A stretch of 64,000 bases of DNA from Marinifilum sp. D737 (GCF_026672275.1 NZ_JANQCD010000001.1:62001-126000); one strand, 5' to 3'; numbered from the stretch's first letter, positions 19,647 through 28,882 are shown. The notes: a model not told the origin generated them from the letters alone. A program made the numbers and translations.

Positions 19647-20525
19647 ATGAAAATAAAAAGAAAGCCTGAATGGCTAAAAATACAGCTACCAAAAGGTGAT
19701 GATTATGCCTATGTAAATGGCATTGTTCAAGAACACGGATTACATACAATTTGTTCGAGTGGAAAATGTCCGAATGTTGGAGAATGTTGGGGAAATGGAA
19801 CCGCAACATTCATGATTTTGGGCAATATTTGTACAAGAGCTTGTAAATTTTGTAATGTTCCTACCGGAAAACCACTTCCTGTTGATACTAAAGAGCCCAA
19901 AAGATTGGCCCGATCAATAAAATTGATGAAGCTAAAGCATGCGGTAATTACTTCTGTAGATCGTGATGATTTGGAAGACGGTGGATCAGGAATTTGGGCA
20001 GAATGCATTAAGGAAATTAAAGAAACTTGTCCGGGAACTAGCTTAGAAGTTTTAATTCCTGATTTTAACGGGAAAGAAGAGGATGTACAAAGAGTGATCA
20101 ATGAAAATCCGGAAGTAATTTCTCACAATTTGGAAACAGTTCGCCGCTTGACACCTGAGGTTAGGAGTCGTGCCAAATACGACCTTAGTTTAAAAGTGTT
20201 GAAGCAGATTGCAGATTCAGGTATTGTGGCAAAATCAGGAATTATGCTTGGTTTGGGTGAAACCGAAGAGGAAATTTACCAAACAATGGATGATTTGTTG
20301 GCTGTTGGAGTTAAAGTAATGACCATCGGTCAATATTTACAACCAACTCGCAAGCACTTGGAACTTCAAGAGTACATAACTCCTGAGCAATTCAAAAAAT
20401 ATGAACAGGTTGGATTGGAGAAAGGCTTTTCATTTGTAGAAAGTACTCCACTTGTTCGTTCATCATATCACGCAGAACAACACGTTAACGCACTAAAATT
20501 AAAGCAGGTTTTAAAAAATGACTAA
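19647..20525 (+). CDS. lipA: Lipoyl synthase LipA
   Basis: Radical-SAM enzyme that inserts two sulfur atoms into protein-bound octanoyl groups to make lipoyl cofactors. Both iron-sulfur sites are visible: the auxiliary cluster cysteines in CSSGKCPNVGECWG (about residues 36-49) and the radical-SAM motif CTRACKFC (about 64-71). The conserved C-terminal serine ligand region reads PLVRSSYHAE. The length of 292 residues is normal. Its stop overlaps the start of lipB by eight bases, so the two lipoylation genes are translationally coupled. Confidence 0.97.
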   Translation: MKIKRKPEWLKIQLPKGDDYAYVNGIVQEHGLHTICSSGKCPNVGECWGNGTATFMILGNICTRACKFCNVPTGKPLPVDTKEPKRLARSIKLMKLKHAVITSVDRDDLEDGGSGIWAECIKEIKETCPGTSLEVLIPDFNGKEEDVQRVINENPEVISHNLETVRRLTPEVRSRAKYDLSLKVLKQIADSGIVAKSGIMLGLGETEEEIYQTMDDLLAVGVKVMTIGQYLQPTRKHLELQEYITPEQFKKYEQVGLEKGFSFVESTPLVRSSYHAEQHVNALKLKQVLKND

Positions 20526-21222
20526 TACAATTTTTAGAGACCTGGGCTCAATTGAATATCAAGAAGCCTGGGATTATCAGGAAAACTTGTTCCAGGAAGT
20601 ATTGCAATCGCGACAAGCAAATGCTGAGCTTCCTGCAGAAGAAAAAAACTTAAGCAATAATTACTTGCTTTTTTGTGAGCATCCACATGTTTATACATTG
20701 GGGAAAAGCGGTAAAGAGCAGAATATGCTGCTTAATATGCTGCAACTACAAGCAAAAGAAGCAAGTTTCCACAAAATAAACCGAGGTGGAGATATCACTT
20801 ATCATGGACCGGGACAAATTGTTGGTTATCCAATTCTAAATCTGGAAACCTATGATATGGGGATCAAAAAATACATTGAAACCCTTGAACAGGCTGTGAT
20901 TAATTGTATTGCTGATTATGGTTTGACAGGAACTCGATTGGATGGAGCTACAGGAGTTTGGTTGGATGTTGGAACACCAAAAGTTCGTAAAATTTGTGCC
21001 ATTGGAGTTCGAGTAAGTCGATGGGTTAGCATGCATGGTTTTGCTTTTAATGTGAATACCGATTTGAAATATTTCGATTACATAAATCCATGTGGATTTG
21101 TTGATAAAGGAGTAACTTCATTAAAAAAAGAGCTAGGCAAAGAGCTTGATTTTGAAGAGGTAAAACATAATTTAAAAAATCATATTGCAAATCTGTTTGA
21201 TATGAAGCTGGAAATTGACTAA
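20518..21222 (+). CDS. lipB: Octanoyltransferase LipB
   Basis: Moves octanoate from acyl carrier protein to the lipoyl domains that LipA then sulfurates. The substrate-binding segment RGGDITYHGPGQIVGYPI lies around residues 89-106; the lysine-containing KVRKICAIGVRVSRW and the acyl-thioester cysteine in INPCGF (about residue 190) make up the active site. At 234 residues it has family length. Overlap with lipA and a 23-base gap to recJ indicate a lipA-lipB-recJ operon. Confidence 0.96.
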   Translation: MTNTIFRDLGSIEYQEAWDYQENLFQEVLQSRQANAELPAEEKNLSNNYLLFCEHPHVYTLGKSGKEQNMLLNMLQLQAKEASFHKINRGGDITYHGPGQIVGYPILNLETYDMGIKKYIETLEQAVINCIADYGLTGTRLDGATGVWLDVGTPKVRKICAIGVRVSRWVSMHGFAFNVNTDLKYFDYINPCGFVDKGVTSLKKELGKELDFEEVKHNLKNHIANLFDMKLEID

Positions 21223-21245
21223 TTTGGCTAGCTAAAATCTTGCAT

Positions 21246-22955
21246 ATGGAAAAGAGATGGGTAATAAATGAGCCGGGCGATGAAGAAGCGGTTGGCGCAC
21301 TGATGGAATCATTGGGTGTTGACCGGGTGATTGCCAATCTGTTAGTTCAGAGAGGAATCACAAACTTCGATATGGCCAAAGCTTTTTTTCGTCCCAGTCT
21401 CGACGATTTGCATGATCCTTTTTTAATGAAAGATATGTGCAAGGCGGTTGACCGATTGGTTGTCGCAATGGAGAAACAAGAGCGTGTAATGGTGTATGGC
21501 GACTATGATGTTGATGGCACCACATCTGTAGCTCTTGTTTATACCTATCTAAAATCTCATTTCGATTTTATCGACTATTATATTCCTGATCGCTATTCGG
21601 AAGGTTATGGTATTTCCAAAACCGGTATCGATTATGCAGCAGAGAATAATATCAGTTTGGTTATTGCCTTGGATTGTGGAATTAAAGCCATTGAAAAAAT
21701 TGCCTACGCAAGTGAAAAAGGAGTTGATTTTATCATTTGTGATCACCATACCCCAGATGAAAACTTGCCCGATGCAGTGGCAGTGTTAGATCCGAAAAGA
21801 AGCGATTGTGAATATCCTTGTGATGTTCTGTCAGGTTGTGGTGTTGGATTTAAGTTGATGCAAGGCCTGGCAAACAGAAAGAATTGGCAGTTTGAAACCT
21901 TAATTCCACTTTTGGATTTGTTGGCGGTTAGTATTGCTTCTGATATTGTTCCCATTACCGGAGAAAATCGTGTTTTAACCTACTTTGGATTAAAGCAGCT
22001 GAATGAAAATCCTCGATTGGGATTAAAAACAATACTGAATCTGGCTGGTGTTACAAAAGATCTGAGCGTTAATGATATCGTTTTTAAAATTGGTCCAAGA
22101 ATTAATGCTGCTGGTAGAATTCAATCGGGAAATCATGCGGTACAATTGCTGATTGCTGAAAGGGAAGAGGCGGCTACCCTAATTGGTGATACCATTAATG
22201 GATTGAACGAAGACCGAAAAGAGCTGGATCATAGCATTACCGATGATGCCCTGGAACGTGTAGCGAAAAGTAAGACATTGCTCGAAAAGAAGAGTACGGT
22301 ATTATTTGATCGCAACTGGCACAAAGGGGTGATCGGAATTGTGGCATCTCGTATGATTGAAACTTATTACAAGCCAACGGTAATTCTTACCGAGTCGAAC
22401 GGATTTGCAACCGGCAGTGCTCGCTCGGTTGATGGTTTCGATTTGTACAATGCAATATCCGCTTGTAGCGATTTGTTGGAAAACTTCGGAGGCCACAAGT
22501 ATGCTGCTGGCCTTACCATGAAAATTGAAAATGTTAGTGCTTTTCAGCAGCGTTTCGAAGAATATGTTTGCGAAAATATAACCGACGATATGCTGGTTCC
22601 TCAGATAAAGGTGGATGCCAGCATTAAACTTTCAGATATTACACCTAAGTTCTTCCGTGTTCTTAAGCAATTTGAACCGTTCGGCCCCAAAAATATGACA
22701 CCTGTTTTTATTAGTGAAAAAGTGGTTGATTATGGATATAGCCGTCCGGTTGGTAGAAACAAAGAGCATCTTAAACTTTCGGTTGTTGATGATATCCGCG
22801 AAGGAGATGTAAAAGGAGGAATTGCCTTTTCAATGGGGAAACTCTATTCTAAGATTTCCAGTGGTTCACCATTTGATGTATGTTACTCGGTTCAAGAGAA
22901 TGAGTACATGGGAAAAGTGGAAACACAACTTATGGTTCGCGATATCAAATTCTAA
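21246..22955 (+). CDS. recJ: Single-stranded-DNA-specific exonuclease RecJ
   Basis: 5'-to-3' single-strand DNA exonuclease of recombination and mismatch repair. DHH-family metal motifs are present: YGDYDVDGTTS (about residues 80-90), LDCGI, CDHHTP (about 162-167) and the DHHA1-type segment with GGHKYAAGLTM near residue 418. An OB-fold-like region follows. I start at the ATG at 21246 (569 residues); a TTG two codons upstream is also in frame but less likely. Likely cotranscribed with lipB. Confidence 0.96.
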   Translation: MEKRWVINEPGDEEAVGALMESLGVDRVIANLLVQRGITNFDMAKAFFRPSLDDLHDPFLMKDMCKAVDRLVVAMEKQERVMVYGDYDVDGTTSVALVYTYLKSHFDFIDYYIPDRYSEGYGISKTGIDYAAENNISLVIALDCGIKAIEKIAYASEKGVDFIICDHHTPDENLPDAVAVLDPKRSDCEYPCDVLSGCGVGFKLMQGLANRKNWQFETLIPLLDLLAVSIASDIVPITGENRVLTYFGLKQLNENPRLGLKTILNLAGVTKDLSVNDIVFKIGPRINAAGRIQSGNHAVQLLIAEREEAATLIGDTINGLNEDRKELDHSITDDALERVAKSKTLLEKKSTVLFDRNWHKGVIGIVASRMIETYYKPTVILTESNGFATGSARSVDGFDLYNAISACSDLLENFGGHKYAAGLTMKIENVSAFQQRFEEYVCENITDDMLVPQIKVDASIKLSDITPKFFRVLKQFEPFGPKNMTPVFISEKVVDYGYSRPVGRNKEHLKLSVVDDIREGDVKGGIAFSMGKLYSKISSGSPFDVCYSVQENEYMGKVETQLMVRDIKF

Positions 22956-23101
22956 TTTCCGATATTTTATTGTTTAAATCTTACTTAGATTGTGTCTGTT
23001 TAAGAAAAAATGATTTTTAAGCTGACGATTTCTAATCAAGGATCTAATTGATTTTTTTGAATTCATGCACTCCTTTGCGTTGATTTATTGAGCTTTTCGA
23101 A

Positions 23102-23132
23102 TTTGTCAGTTTCGTGAAGCTTATTATCTTTG
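23102..23132 (+). promoter_or_regulatory. Consensus Bacteroidota promoter for the NCS2 permease
   Basis: TTTG at 23102-23105 is followed after exactly 19 bases by TATCTTTG at 23125-23132. This is a full match to the TTTG-N19-TAnnTTTG consensus recognised by the primary sigma factor in this phylum. The leader before the ATG at 23163 would be about 25 bases. Confidence 0.85.
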
Positions 23133-23162
23133 CGCCAATTTGTGAATTTTTAAATCCATTTT

Positions 23163-24401
23163 ATGATCCTTACTCAAGAAGCTACGGCTCCGGGATTCCA
23201 AAGTCCCACGAAAAGAATTATTTTGGGAGTACAATTTCTCTTTGTTGCCTTTGGCGCAACGGTACTAGTCCCATTGTTAGTTGGTATTGACCCAGCAGTC
23301 GCATTGTTTACAGCAGGAATCGGAACCTTGATTTTTCATTTAATCACAAGAGGTATGGTTCCTGTTTTTTTAGGCAGTAGTTTTGCCTTTATTGCTCCAA
23401 TTGTTGCCGCAACAAAACTATATGGTTTGCCTGGAACATTATCTGGCTTAATTGCGGTTGGTGTGGTTTACGGTTTGGTTTCCGGAATCATCAAAGTCTG
23501 GGGATTACGAGTAATCGAGAAAATTTTCCCTTCTATTGTAGTTGGACCAGTTATCATGATTATTGGTTTGTCATTGGCTCCTGTAGCTGTTAATATGGCC
23601 AAAACCAATTGGATCATTTCTTCTATTGCCTTGTTAACTGCCATTTTAATTGTGGTGTATACCAAAGGAATGCTAAAACTGATTCCTATTTTCTCAGCAA
23701 TTGTTGTGGGATATGTTGTATCGGTTGTTTTAGGCGAAGTTGATTTTACGCCAATAACAGAAGCTGCATGGTTTGCTTTGCCAGAATTTGTTCGTCCTGA
23801 ATTAAACTGGAGTGCAGTATTGTATATGATTCCTGTGGCATTTGCCCCAATTATTGAACATGTTGGCGATATGTATGCCATTGGTGGTGTAGCAAACAAA
23901 GAGTTTGTTAAAAAGCCAGGTTTAAACCGTACTTTATTGGGTGATGGTGTTGCTACTGCTTTTGCAGGATTTTTTGGTGGACCACCAAATACAACTTATT
24001 CAGAGGTTACAGGTGCAATTGCATTGACTAAGGTAGTTGATCCTAGAGTATTGAGAATTGCTGCAGTTACTGCATTGGTATTCTCACTAATTGGTAAGGT
24101 AAGTGCATTCCTTAAAACCATTCCTCAAGCGGTTTTGGGTGGCATTATGCTATTGCTTTTTGGTATGATTGCAGGTATTGGGATTAAGACTCTTATCGAT
24201 GCAAAAACAGATTTTACAAAAACCAGAAACCAGGTAATTGTTTCGGTTGTACTTACTGTTGGTATTGGTGGAGCACAAATTACATACGGTAACTTCTCAT
24301 TGGCAGGAATTGGTTTGGCATCGGTTGTAGGTGTTGTTTTAAACCTAATTTTACCTGATAAATCGAAGCCAATTAAGGGAAGTGAAGTTGTAGAAGAATA
24401 G
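23163..24401 (+). CDS. NCS2 nucleobase permease, uracil/xanthine type
   Basis: Proton-coupled uptake of a nucleobase across the inner membrane. The 412-residue protein has about 12-14 hydrophobic segments. Near residue 225 AFAPIIEHVGDMYAIG and near residue 270 GGPPNTTYSEVTGAIALT match the substrate-binding helices of the UraA/UapA branch; the conserved glutamate lies in the first (PIIEH) and the NTTYSE motif in the second. The NTTYSE form suggests uracil, but xanthine cannot be excluded, so no symbol is given. It has its own promoter and strong terminator. Confidence 0.9.
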   Translation: MILTQEATAPGFQSPTKRIILGVQFLFVAFGATVLVPLLVGIDPAVALFTAGIGTLIFHLITRGMVPVFLGSSFAFIAPIVAATKLYGLPGTLSGLIAVGVVYGLVSGIIKVWGLRVIEKIFPSIVVGPVIMIIGLSLAPVAVNMAKTNWIISSIALLTAILIVVYTKGMLKLIPIFSAIVVGYVVSVVLGEVDFTPITEAAWFALPEFVRPELNWSAVLYMIPVAFAPIIEHVGDMYAIGGVANKEFVKKPGLNRTLLGDGVATAFAGFFGGPPNTTYSEVTGAIALTKVVDPRVLRIAAVTALVFSLIGKVSAFLKTIPQAVLGGIMLLLFGMIAGIGIKTLIDAKTDFTKTRNQVIVSVVLTVGIGGAQITYGNFSLAGIGLASVVGVVLNLILPDKSKPIKGSEVVEE

Positions 24402-24521
24402 TTGATAATTAGATTATTATTTAAATTTTAATCTGGTTAATAAGTATTCTGTTAAAAATTGATTAAATTTGATTCTGTTAACCTGAATCTTGATTTAGGT
24501 TTTAACATCCCTTTTATATAT

Positions 24522-24547
24522 AAAGCCCCTGAAAAGGGGCTTTTTTT
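24522..24547. terminator. Strong terminator after the uracil-type permease
   Basis: AAAGCCCC (24522-24529) pairs with GGGGCTTT (24536-24543) around TGAAAA and ends in an uninterrupted T-run. The stop codon of the convergent lipoprotein gene lies inside the T-tract, so the hairpin may serve both strands. Confidence 0.92.
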
Positions 24548-25397
24548 ATTTTGGATATCGAAACTGGTACCTGCCATATTCGAATGGGTGTTGCTGGCCA
24601 TCTTTGGTAAAGAATCCTTTGTTGTCGCACAAGCCATTGCCGTAATTGTAGGTGCACGATTCGTTCTCTGCTGTAAATAATACTTCTCCTGAAGCAATAA
24701 ATTCGCAGGCATGACTTACTAACAAAGGGGTTAATATCTCTGATTTGTATTTCCTTCCTTCGGAGTTTATGCCAGAGGTAGTGCCGTTAATAAAGAACTG
24801 ATCGTCCCAATGCTTGTCAGAGGTTTCGAAGCCTTCAACCCATTCACGATTGATGTTTCCGCTAAGGGTGTAGGTATTGTTTTTTTCGTCGGTAAATAGG
24901 ATCTCTTCGAAACTTACATCAAAAGTTAGGTTTTCGGAGCTTGCCGATTTTCGACTGTCTACTTTAATGGTACCCGCAATGTTTAAATTGTTGATGTAGT
25001 ATTGCTCGAAGCTTATGGTATAGCAGCATTCTTCACTCTTGAACACACCTTCGATTTGTGTGGTGATGCGTCCTCTTTTTAGTTTGCCTAAATAATCGCT
25101 GCTGTTTTCCTGTCCGTAGTTAATGCTTAGTGTTTTTGTGTTTTCCTGACTGTTGTGATCCGCAATTTTTACGAAGGGGATGGAGTCCTGTTTTGTGGCA
25201 ATGCCATTATCGATGCTCAGCATATTGTATTCCACTTCGTTTAGGATATTTTCCAGTATGGAATTAACCATTGCATTTTCTTCTACATTTACCGCATTGG
25301 TAATGTTCATTTCCAATTCGTGCTCATTAGAATCGCACGAATACATCACAATCATAGAGGCTAACAAGTAGCATACTTTCTTCCCAAATCTCATCAT
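24546..25397 (-). CDS. Uncharacterised secreted lipoprotein
   Basis: A 283-residue protein with a lipoprotein signal peptide ending in MIVMYSC (Cys at about 21), so it is probably lipid-anchored. The acidic residues right after the cysteine (DSNEHELE) resemble Bacteroidota surface-export signals. The mature part is rich in beta-type sequence and carries several cysteines: SEECCYTI, SHACEF and SCTYNYGNGLCDN, suggesting disulfides. I recognise no family and propose no function. It is a single gene between the two nucleobase permease loci, convergent with the first. Confidence 0.75.
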   Translation of the reverse strand: MMRFGKKVCYLLASMIVMYSCDSNEHELEMNITNAVNVEENAMVNSILENILNEVEYNMLSIDNGIATKQDSIPFVKIADHNSQENTKTLSINYGQENSSDYLGKLKRGRITTQIEGVFKSEECCYTISFEQYYINNLNIAGTIKVDSRKSASSENLTFDVSFEEILFTDEKNNTYTLSGNINREWVEGFETSDKHWDDQFFINGTTSGINSEGRKYKSEILTPLLVSHACEFIASGEVLFTAENESCTYNYGNGLCDNKGFFTKDGQQHPFEYGRYQFRYPK

Positions 25398-25568
25398 TCA
25401 ACTTCCTTTTTAGTGATATGCAGTTGTTTACGGAGTTGTTTAAGAAAAGTTATACCTGATTTTTCTGGATTAAGCAAGTTAGATCATCAGTTTTTATGGG
25501 GAGATTTTGTTATTGATTTGCTGGACTATTAAGCCATTTGACTGTTGGACTGTTCATGACTTTAAGAA

Positions 25569-25602
25569 AAAATCCCTCTCTACCGAAGTAAAGAGGGATT
25601 TT
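25569..25602 (-). terminator. Terminator after the purine permease
   Basis: AAAATCCCTCT (25569-25579) and AGAGGGATTTT (25592-25602) form a perfect eleven-base stem. Read on the minus strand it is followed by a T-run and lies about 40 bases after the permease stop. Confidence 0.88.
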
Positions 25603-25640
25603 GAATATGGAAAATTCTATTCTGATTTTTGTGCTATCAA

Positions 25641-26939
25641 TTAGGCAAAATAGAATTTGATAATAAACAATACCACTATAACAATCATTACCGGGCTAAT
25701 TTCTTTGTAACGACCCGTAAGTAATTTTAAAGTTACGTATGATAACATCCCAAATACAATACCATCAGCAATACTGAAAGTTAATGGCATCATAATGATA
25801 CAAAGGAATGCTGGAATCGCTTCTGTAAAGTCGTTCAAATCAACTTTCAAGATTGGCGACATCATGAATAAACCAACAATTACCAAAGCTGGAGCTGTAG
25901 CAGCTGAAGGAATCATGATAAACACAGGAGCAAATAGTAATGCCAAAGCAAACATACCAGCAGTTGTAAGTGCTGTCATACCTGTTTTACCACCTTCTGA
26001 TACACCAGCAGCACTTTCAACGTAAGTAGTTACAGTTGAAGTACCCAGGATAGATCCGAAGAATGTACCAACTGCATCGGCAAATAAAGCTTGTTTTACA
26101 CGAGGTACACGACCTTCTTCGTCCAACATATCTGCTTTAGATGCTACACCAACCAAAGTTCCTACAGTATCGAACATATCCACAAATAAGAATGTGAACA
26201 ATACAATAGCCATATCAATGGTGAAGATTTGAGAGAAATCGAATTGGAAGAAGATAGGAGATACTGATGGAGGAAGACTTACAAACTTGTAGTTTTCCGG
26301 CATGTGAGTTACTCCTAAGATTAATGCCAATATGGTTGAGAAAAGGATACCAATTAAAAGAGATCCTTTTACGTTTCTTGCGAAAAGAACACCTGTTACC
26401 AAAATACCAACTAATCCTACAATTACGCTTGGGCTTTTCATATCGCCTAAGCTTACCAATGTAGCAGGATTGTCAACAATAACACCAGCTCCTTTTAATC
26501 CAATAAATGCAATAAATAGACCGATACCTACCGAAACAGAGTGTTTCAGGTTTAACGGAATGGAGTTAACGATTAGCTCGCGAATGTTGAAAGCTGTTAA
26601 TAAAAGGAAGATGATACCTTCAAGGAATACTGCAGTTAAAGCAAATTGCCAGCTGTATCCCATTCCTAATACTACGGTGAATGCGAAGAATGCATTTAAT
26701 CCCATACCAGGAGCCAAAGCGAAAGGTAATTTAGCAACCAAAGCCATAACTAAAGTTGCGATAATAGCCGAAATAGCAGTTGCAGTAAATACTGCTCCTT
26801 TGTCCATTCCGGTTGCACTTAAAATATCTGGGTTAACCGCAAGGATATAGGCCATGGTCATGAAGGTAGTGATACCTGCAACAACCTCGGTTTTTAGGTT
26901 CGAACCCTGTTTTGTAATGTTAAAAAACTTATCTAACAT
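25641..26939 (-). CDS. NCS2-family purine (adenine/guanine/hypoxanthine) permease, AzgA branch
   Basis: Inner-membrane importer of purine bases. The 432-residue protein begins LDKFFNITKQGSNLKTEVVAGITTFMTMAYILAVNP, the conserved N-terminus of the AzgA/PbuG branch. Conserved segments ALAPGMGLNAFFAF (about residues 76-89) and FVDMFDTVGTLVGVA (about 248-262) contain the substrate-site glutamine/glutamate positions of the branch. About 13 membrane segments are visible. It starts 23 bases after the DUF5020 outer-membrane protein gene, so both are likely one operon for purine uptake across both membranes. Confidence 0.93.
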   Translation of the reverse strand: MLDKFFNITKQGSNLKTEVVAGITTFMTMAYILAVNPDILSATGMDKGAVFTATAISAIIATLVMALVAKLPFALAPGMGLNAFFAFTVVLGMGYSWQFALTAVFLEGIIFLLLTAFNIRELIVNSIPLNLKHSVSVGIGLFIAFIGLKGAGVIVDNPATLVSLGDMKSPSVIVGLVGILVTGVLFARNVKGSLLIGILFSTILALILGVTHMPENYKFVSLPPSVSPIFFQFDFSQIFTIDMAIVLFTFLFVDMFDTVGTLVGVASKADMLDEEGRVPRVKQALFADAVGTFFGSILGTSTVTTYVESAAGVSEGGKTGMTALTTAGMFALALLFAPVFIMIPSAATAPALVIVGLFMMSPILKVDLNDFTEAIPAFLCIIMMPLTFSIADGIVFGMLSYVTLKLLTGRYKEISPVMIVIVVLFIIKFYFA

Positions 26940-26962
26940 GATTACTGGTTTTTAGTTGTTGA

Positions 26963-27616
26963 TTAGAAATTCCACTTCACTGCAAGAGTTGGACGAACTT
27001 CGAAATCGCCACCTGCAAAGTTGTTAGAGATTTCAACCTCTCCACCGAAAGAAAAGTTTTTAGTCGCATTATACCATAACTGAGGCTCAGTTAGGAATAC
27101 AGTATCATCAGATAAGCCATTTTCAGTCCAAAGGTCAGCAAAACCTGAGAAAGTCATTTTACCATCCATAAAGTTAACATACCAGGTACCTGTAATTTGG
27201 AAGTTTGCTTCGTCAGCATCCTTAATTGCTTTGTAACCAGCGTAAGTTGAGAAACCAGATTTAGCACCACCTTTTGCGTAGTTCACACCAAAAATCCAAG
27301 CATTGTTAATGGTGTAGCCAAAGTTCATGTCTGGAGTTTCAGCGCTACCAACACCACCATTGTACTCAATGTGTAAACCAACAGGCATTTTCTCTGTTTT
27401 TAAAACACGAGCAATTTCAAAGTATCCTTGGTTGATACCGTTTTCTGCATCGTAATCAAAATCTACAAATGTAAAAGTGTTACCCCACTTGTCCATTTTG
27501 AACATTTCAAAAGTAGTTGTGAAGTGTCCACGGTCGAAATCGCGGTGTAATTGAAGGTTTTGTGCGTTAGCAGCAAAAGAAACCAAAACAGCGAAAATAG
27601 CAAGTAATTTTTTCAT
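26963..27616 (-). CDS. DUF5020 outer-membrane protein, Tsx-like channel
   Basis: A 217-residue protein with a signal peptide cut near SFAANAQ (residue 19) followed by alternating hydrophobic beta strands and a C-terminal aromatic residue (VKWNF), as expected for a small outer-membrane barrel. The start QLHRDFDRGHFTTTFEMFKMDKWGNTFTFVDFDY matches the DUF5020 family, distantly related to the nucleoside channel Tsx. Position directly ahead of the purine permease supports nucleoside or nucleobase passage; this is inference. It is the first gene of the two-gene operon. Confidence 0.85.
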   Translation of the reverse strand: MKKLLAIFAVLVSFAANAQNLQLHRDFDRGHFTTTFEMFKMDKWGNTFTFVDFDYDAENGINQGYFEIARVLKTEKMPVGLHIEYNGGVGSAETPDMNFGYTINNAWIFGVNYAKGGAKSGFSTYAGYKAIKDADEANFQITGTWYVNFMDGKMTFSGFADLWTENGLSDDTVFLTEPQLWYNATKNFSFGGEVEISNNFAGGDFEVRPTLAVKWNF

Positions 27617-27674
27617 GATAAATTAAATGATTGTTTAATAGAATTTAATTAGTAAAAAATTTATAAATGGTTGT

Positions 27675-28313
27675 TTAATTCTTTGTGATCTCCTTTAAGT
27701 GGTTGACTACTGTAGGGCAACCAGTTTCCTTTAATTTTTGATAGGATTGATGTCCGGATGCAATTAAAATACAATTACAACCTAACTCTTTAGCAACTTC
27801 ATAATCGTGCGTAGTATCGCCAAATAGGCAAACTTCACTGGCTTTTAATTCATGTTTTTTCATCAATTGTAAGCCATTGTTAATTTTCGAACTTGCGTAT
27901 ATGTTATCAATTCCTGATATCTCATCGAAATACTTCATGATATTCTCACTACGAGTTGAATCATTAAGCATGTTTTGTTCCATTGCTGATAAAATAAATT
28001 GCTTTTTGCCTTCTTTGTTAAAGTGTGATAGCAAATCAACAGCTTCAGGAAAAATTCCCGATTGCGGCAATAAAGATGTATAATGATCTATGAATTCATT
28101 TGCAGCTTTATCCCAATCTTCGGTCTCAAAATTAAATCCTACAGCTTCGTAATAACTTTTCACAGGAAAAGTAAATACTTCTCGATAGTGCTCGGTTGTT
28201 AGCAAAGGCAATCCTCTTTTGTTTAGCATTTTGTTTATGCTAAGCACTCCAATCGACAAATCGTCGAGTAAAGTACCGTTATAATCCCAAATAATTGCCT
28301 TAAAATTTAACAT
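27675..28313 (-). CDS. HAD-family hydrolase, phosphoglycolate-phosphatase-like
   Basis: A 212-residue HAD protein with a helical cap domain. Motif I reads IWDYNGTLLDD (residues 8-18), in which the second acidic residue of the usual DxDxT is Asn; this DxNGT form recurs in Bacteroidota HADs. Motif II is ILSAMEQN, motif III the Lys in SKINNGLQL, and motif IV FGDTTHDYEVAKELG. Substrate is unknown; phosphoglycolate or sugar phosphates are typical of the subfamily. Its start overlaps the end of ybaK by seven bases, implying coupled translation. Confidence 0.85.
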   Translation of the reverse strand: MLNFKAIIWDYNGTLLDDLSIGVLSINKMLNKRGLPLLTTEHYREVFTFPVKSYYEAVGFNFETEDWDKAANEFIDHYTSLLPQSGIFPEAVDLLSHFNKEGKKQFILSAMEQNMLNDSTRSENIMKYFDEISGIDNIYASSKINNGLQLMKKHELKASEVCLFGDTTHDYEVAKELGCNCILIASGHQSYQKLKETGCPTVVNHLKEITKN

Positions 28314-28798
28314 GCTAGCTTTTGTTTAGGATTTGAGGTTCGACAAAGAGTTGCTTTTGTAATCGAGTGCAGCCCGATAGAATCTATTTTGATTTGTTGG
28401 TCTCTTAATCCGGCATTCATTGAAAAATGTTCCAATTGTAATGCGAAAGTTTTGAGAAAAACAAGGTAATCGTTTTTCATGTCAAGGAAAGAACATCTGC
28501 CGCAGATGTAACTGGTAAGTTCTTGAATACATTTCAAGCTAGTCAAAGTACTCTTTTTGTTTTCGCTAAGTTGTACTATTGAATTTGGTTTAAGTTCGGA
28601 CGAACCAGGTATGCAGTCAACAACAGTTCCCGTTTTGCTTTCGGAAAGTACAAGAGTTTTGTTGATGTACGGAACATGCAGATTTGTGTTCTCGAACACA
28701 CGCTCAGTTCCCACTTCGATAGGATCTGTATCGTAATCGATAATCGCATATTCTATGTCTGCTCGATCTAAAATGCGAGCTGCATTGGTTTTCTTCAT
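28307..28798 (-). CDS. ybaK: Cys-tRNA(Pro) deacylase, YbaK/EbsC family
   Basis: Hydrolyses cysteine mischarged onto tRNA-Pro, an editing function in trans. MKKTNAARILDRADIEYAI matches the family start; KTLVLSESKTGTVVDCIPGSSEL contains the conserved lysine, and YICGRCSFLDMKNDYLVFLK near residue 100 matches the conserved GGCSP-type loop, here with Arg-Cys-Ser. I use the ATG at 28798 (163 residues); the longer frame from a TTG at 28885 overlaps a TATTTTTG promoter element and adds a lysine-rich tail not found in the family. The C-terminal cysteine-containing tail is short and unremarkable. Confidence 0.88.
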   Translation of the reverse strand: MKKTNAARILDRADIEYAIIDYDTDPIEVGTERVFENTNLHVPYINKTLVLSESKTGTVVDCIPGSSELKPNSIVQLSENKKSTLTSLKCIQELTSYICGRCSFLDMKNDYLVFLKTFALQLEHFSMNAGLRDQQIKIDSIGLHSITKATLCRTSNPKQKLAC

Positions 28799-28882
28799 CC
28801 TTTCGTTTTTTGGCCCAATCTTGAAGGTTTTCTTCTGATTGGGAATTACCAGTTTCCCAGATGATATTTTTTTAATGAGCGG

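Noticed and set aside
23468-23899. Frame of 143 codons opposite the uracil-type permease
   Set aside because: Antisense shadow of a clearly conserved permease; no supporting start or motif.
26332-26850. Frame of 172 codons opposite the purine permease
   Set aside because: It is a shadow of the real gene on the other strand, with low-complexity composition and no motif.
27675-28313. HAD protein as inactive because motif I is DxNGT
   Set aside because: This form is common in related proteins and the other motifs are intact, so activity is still likely.
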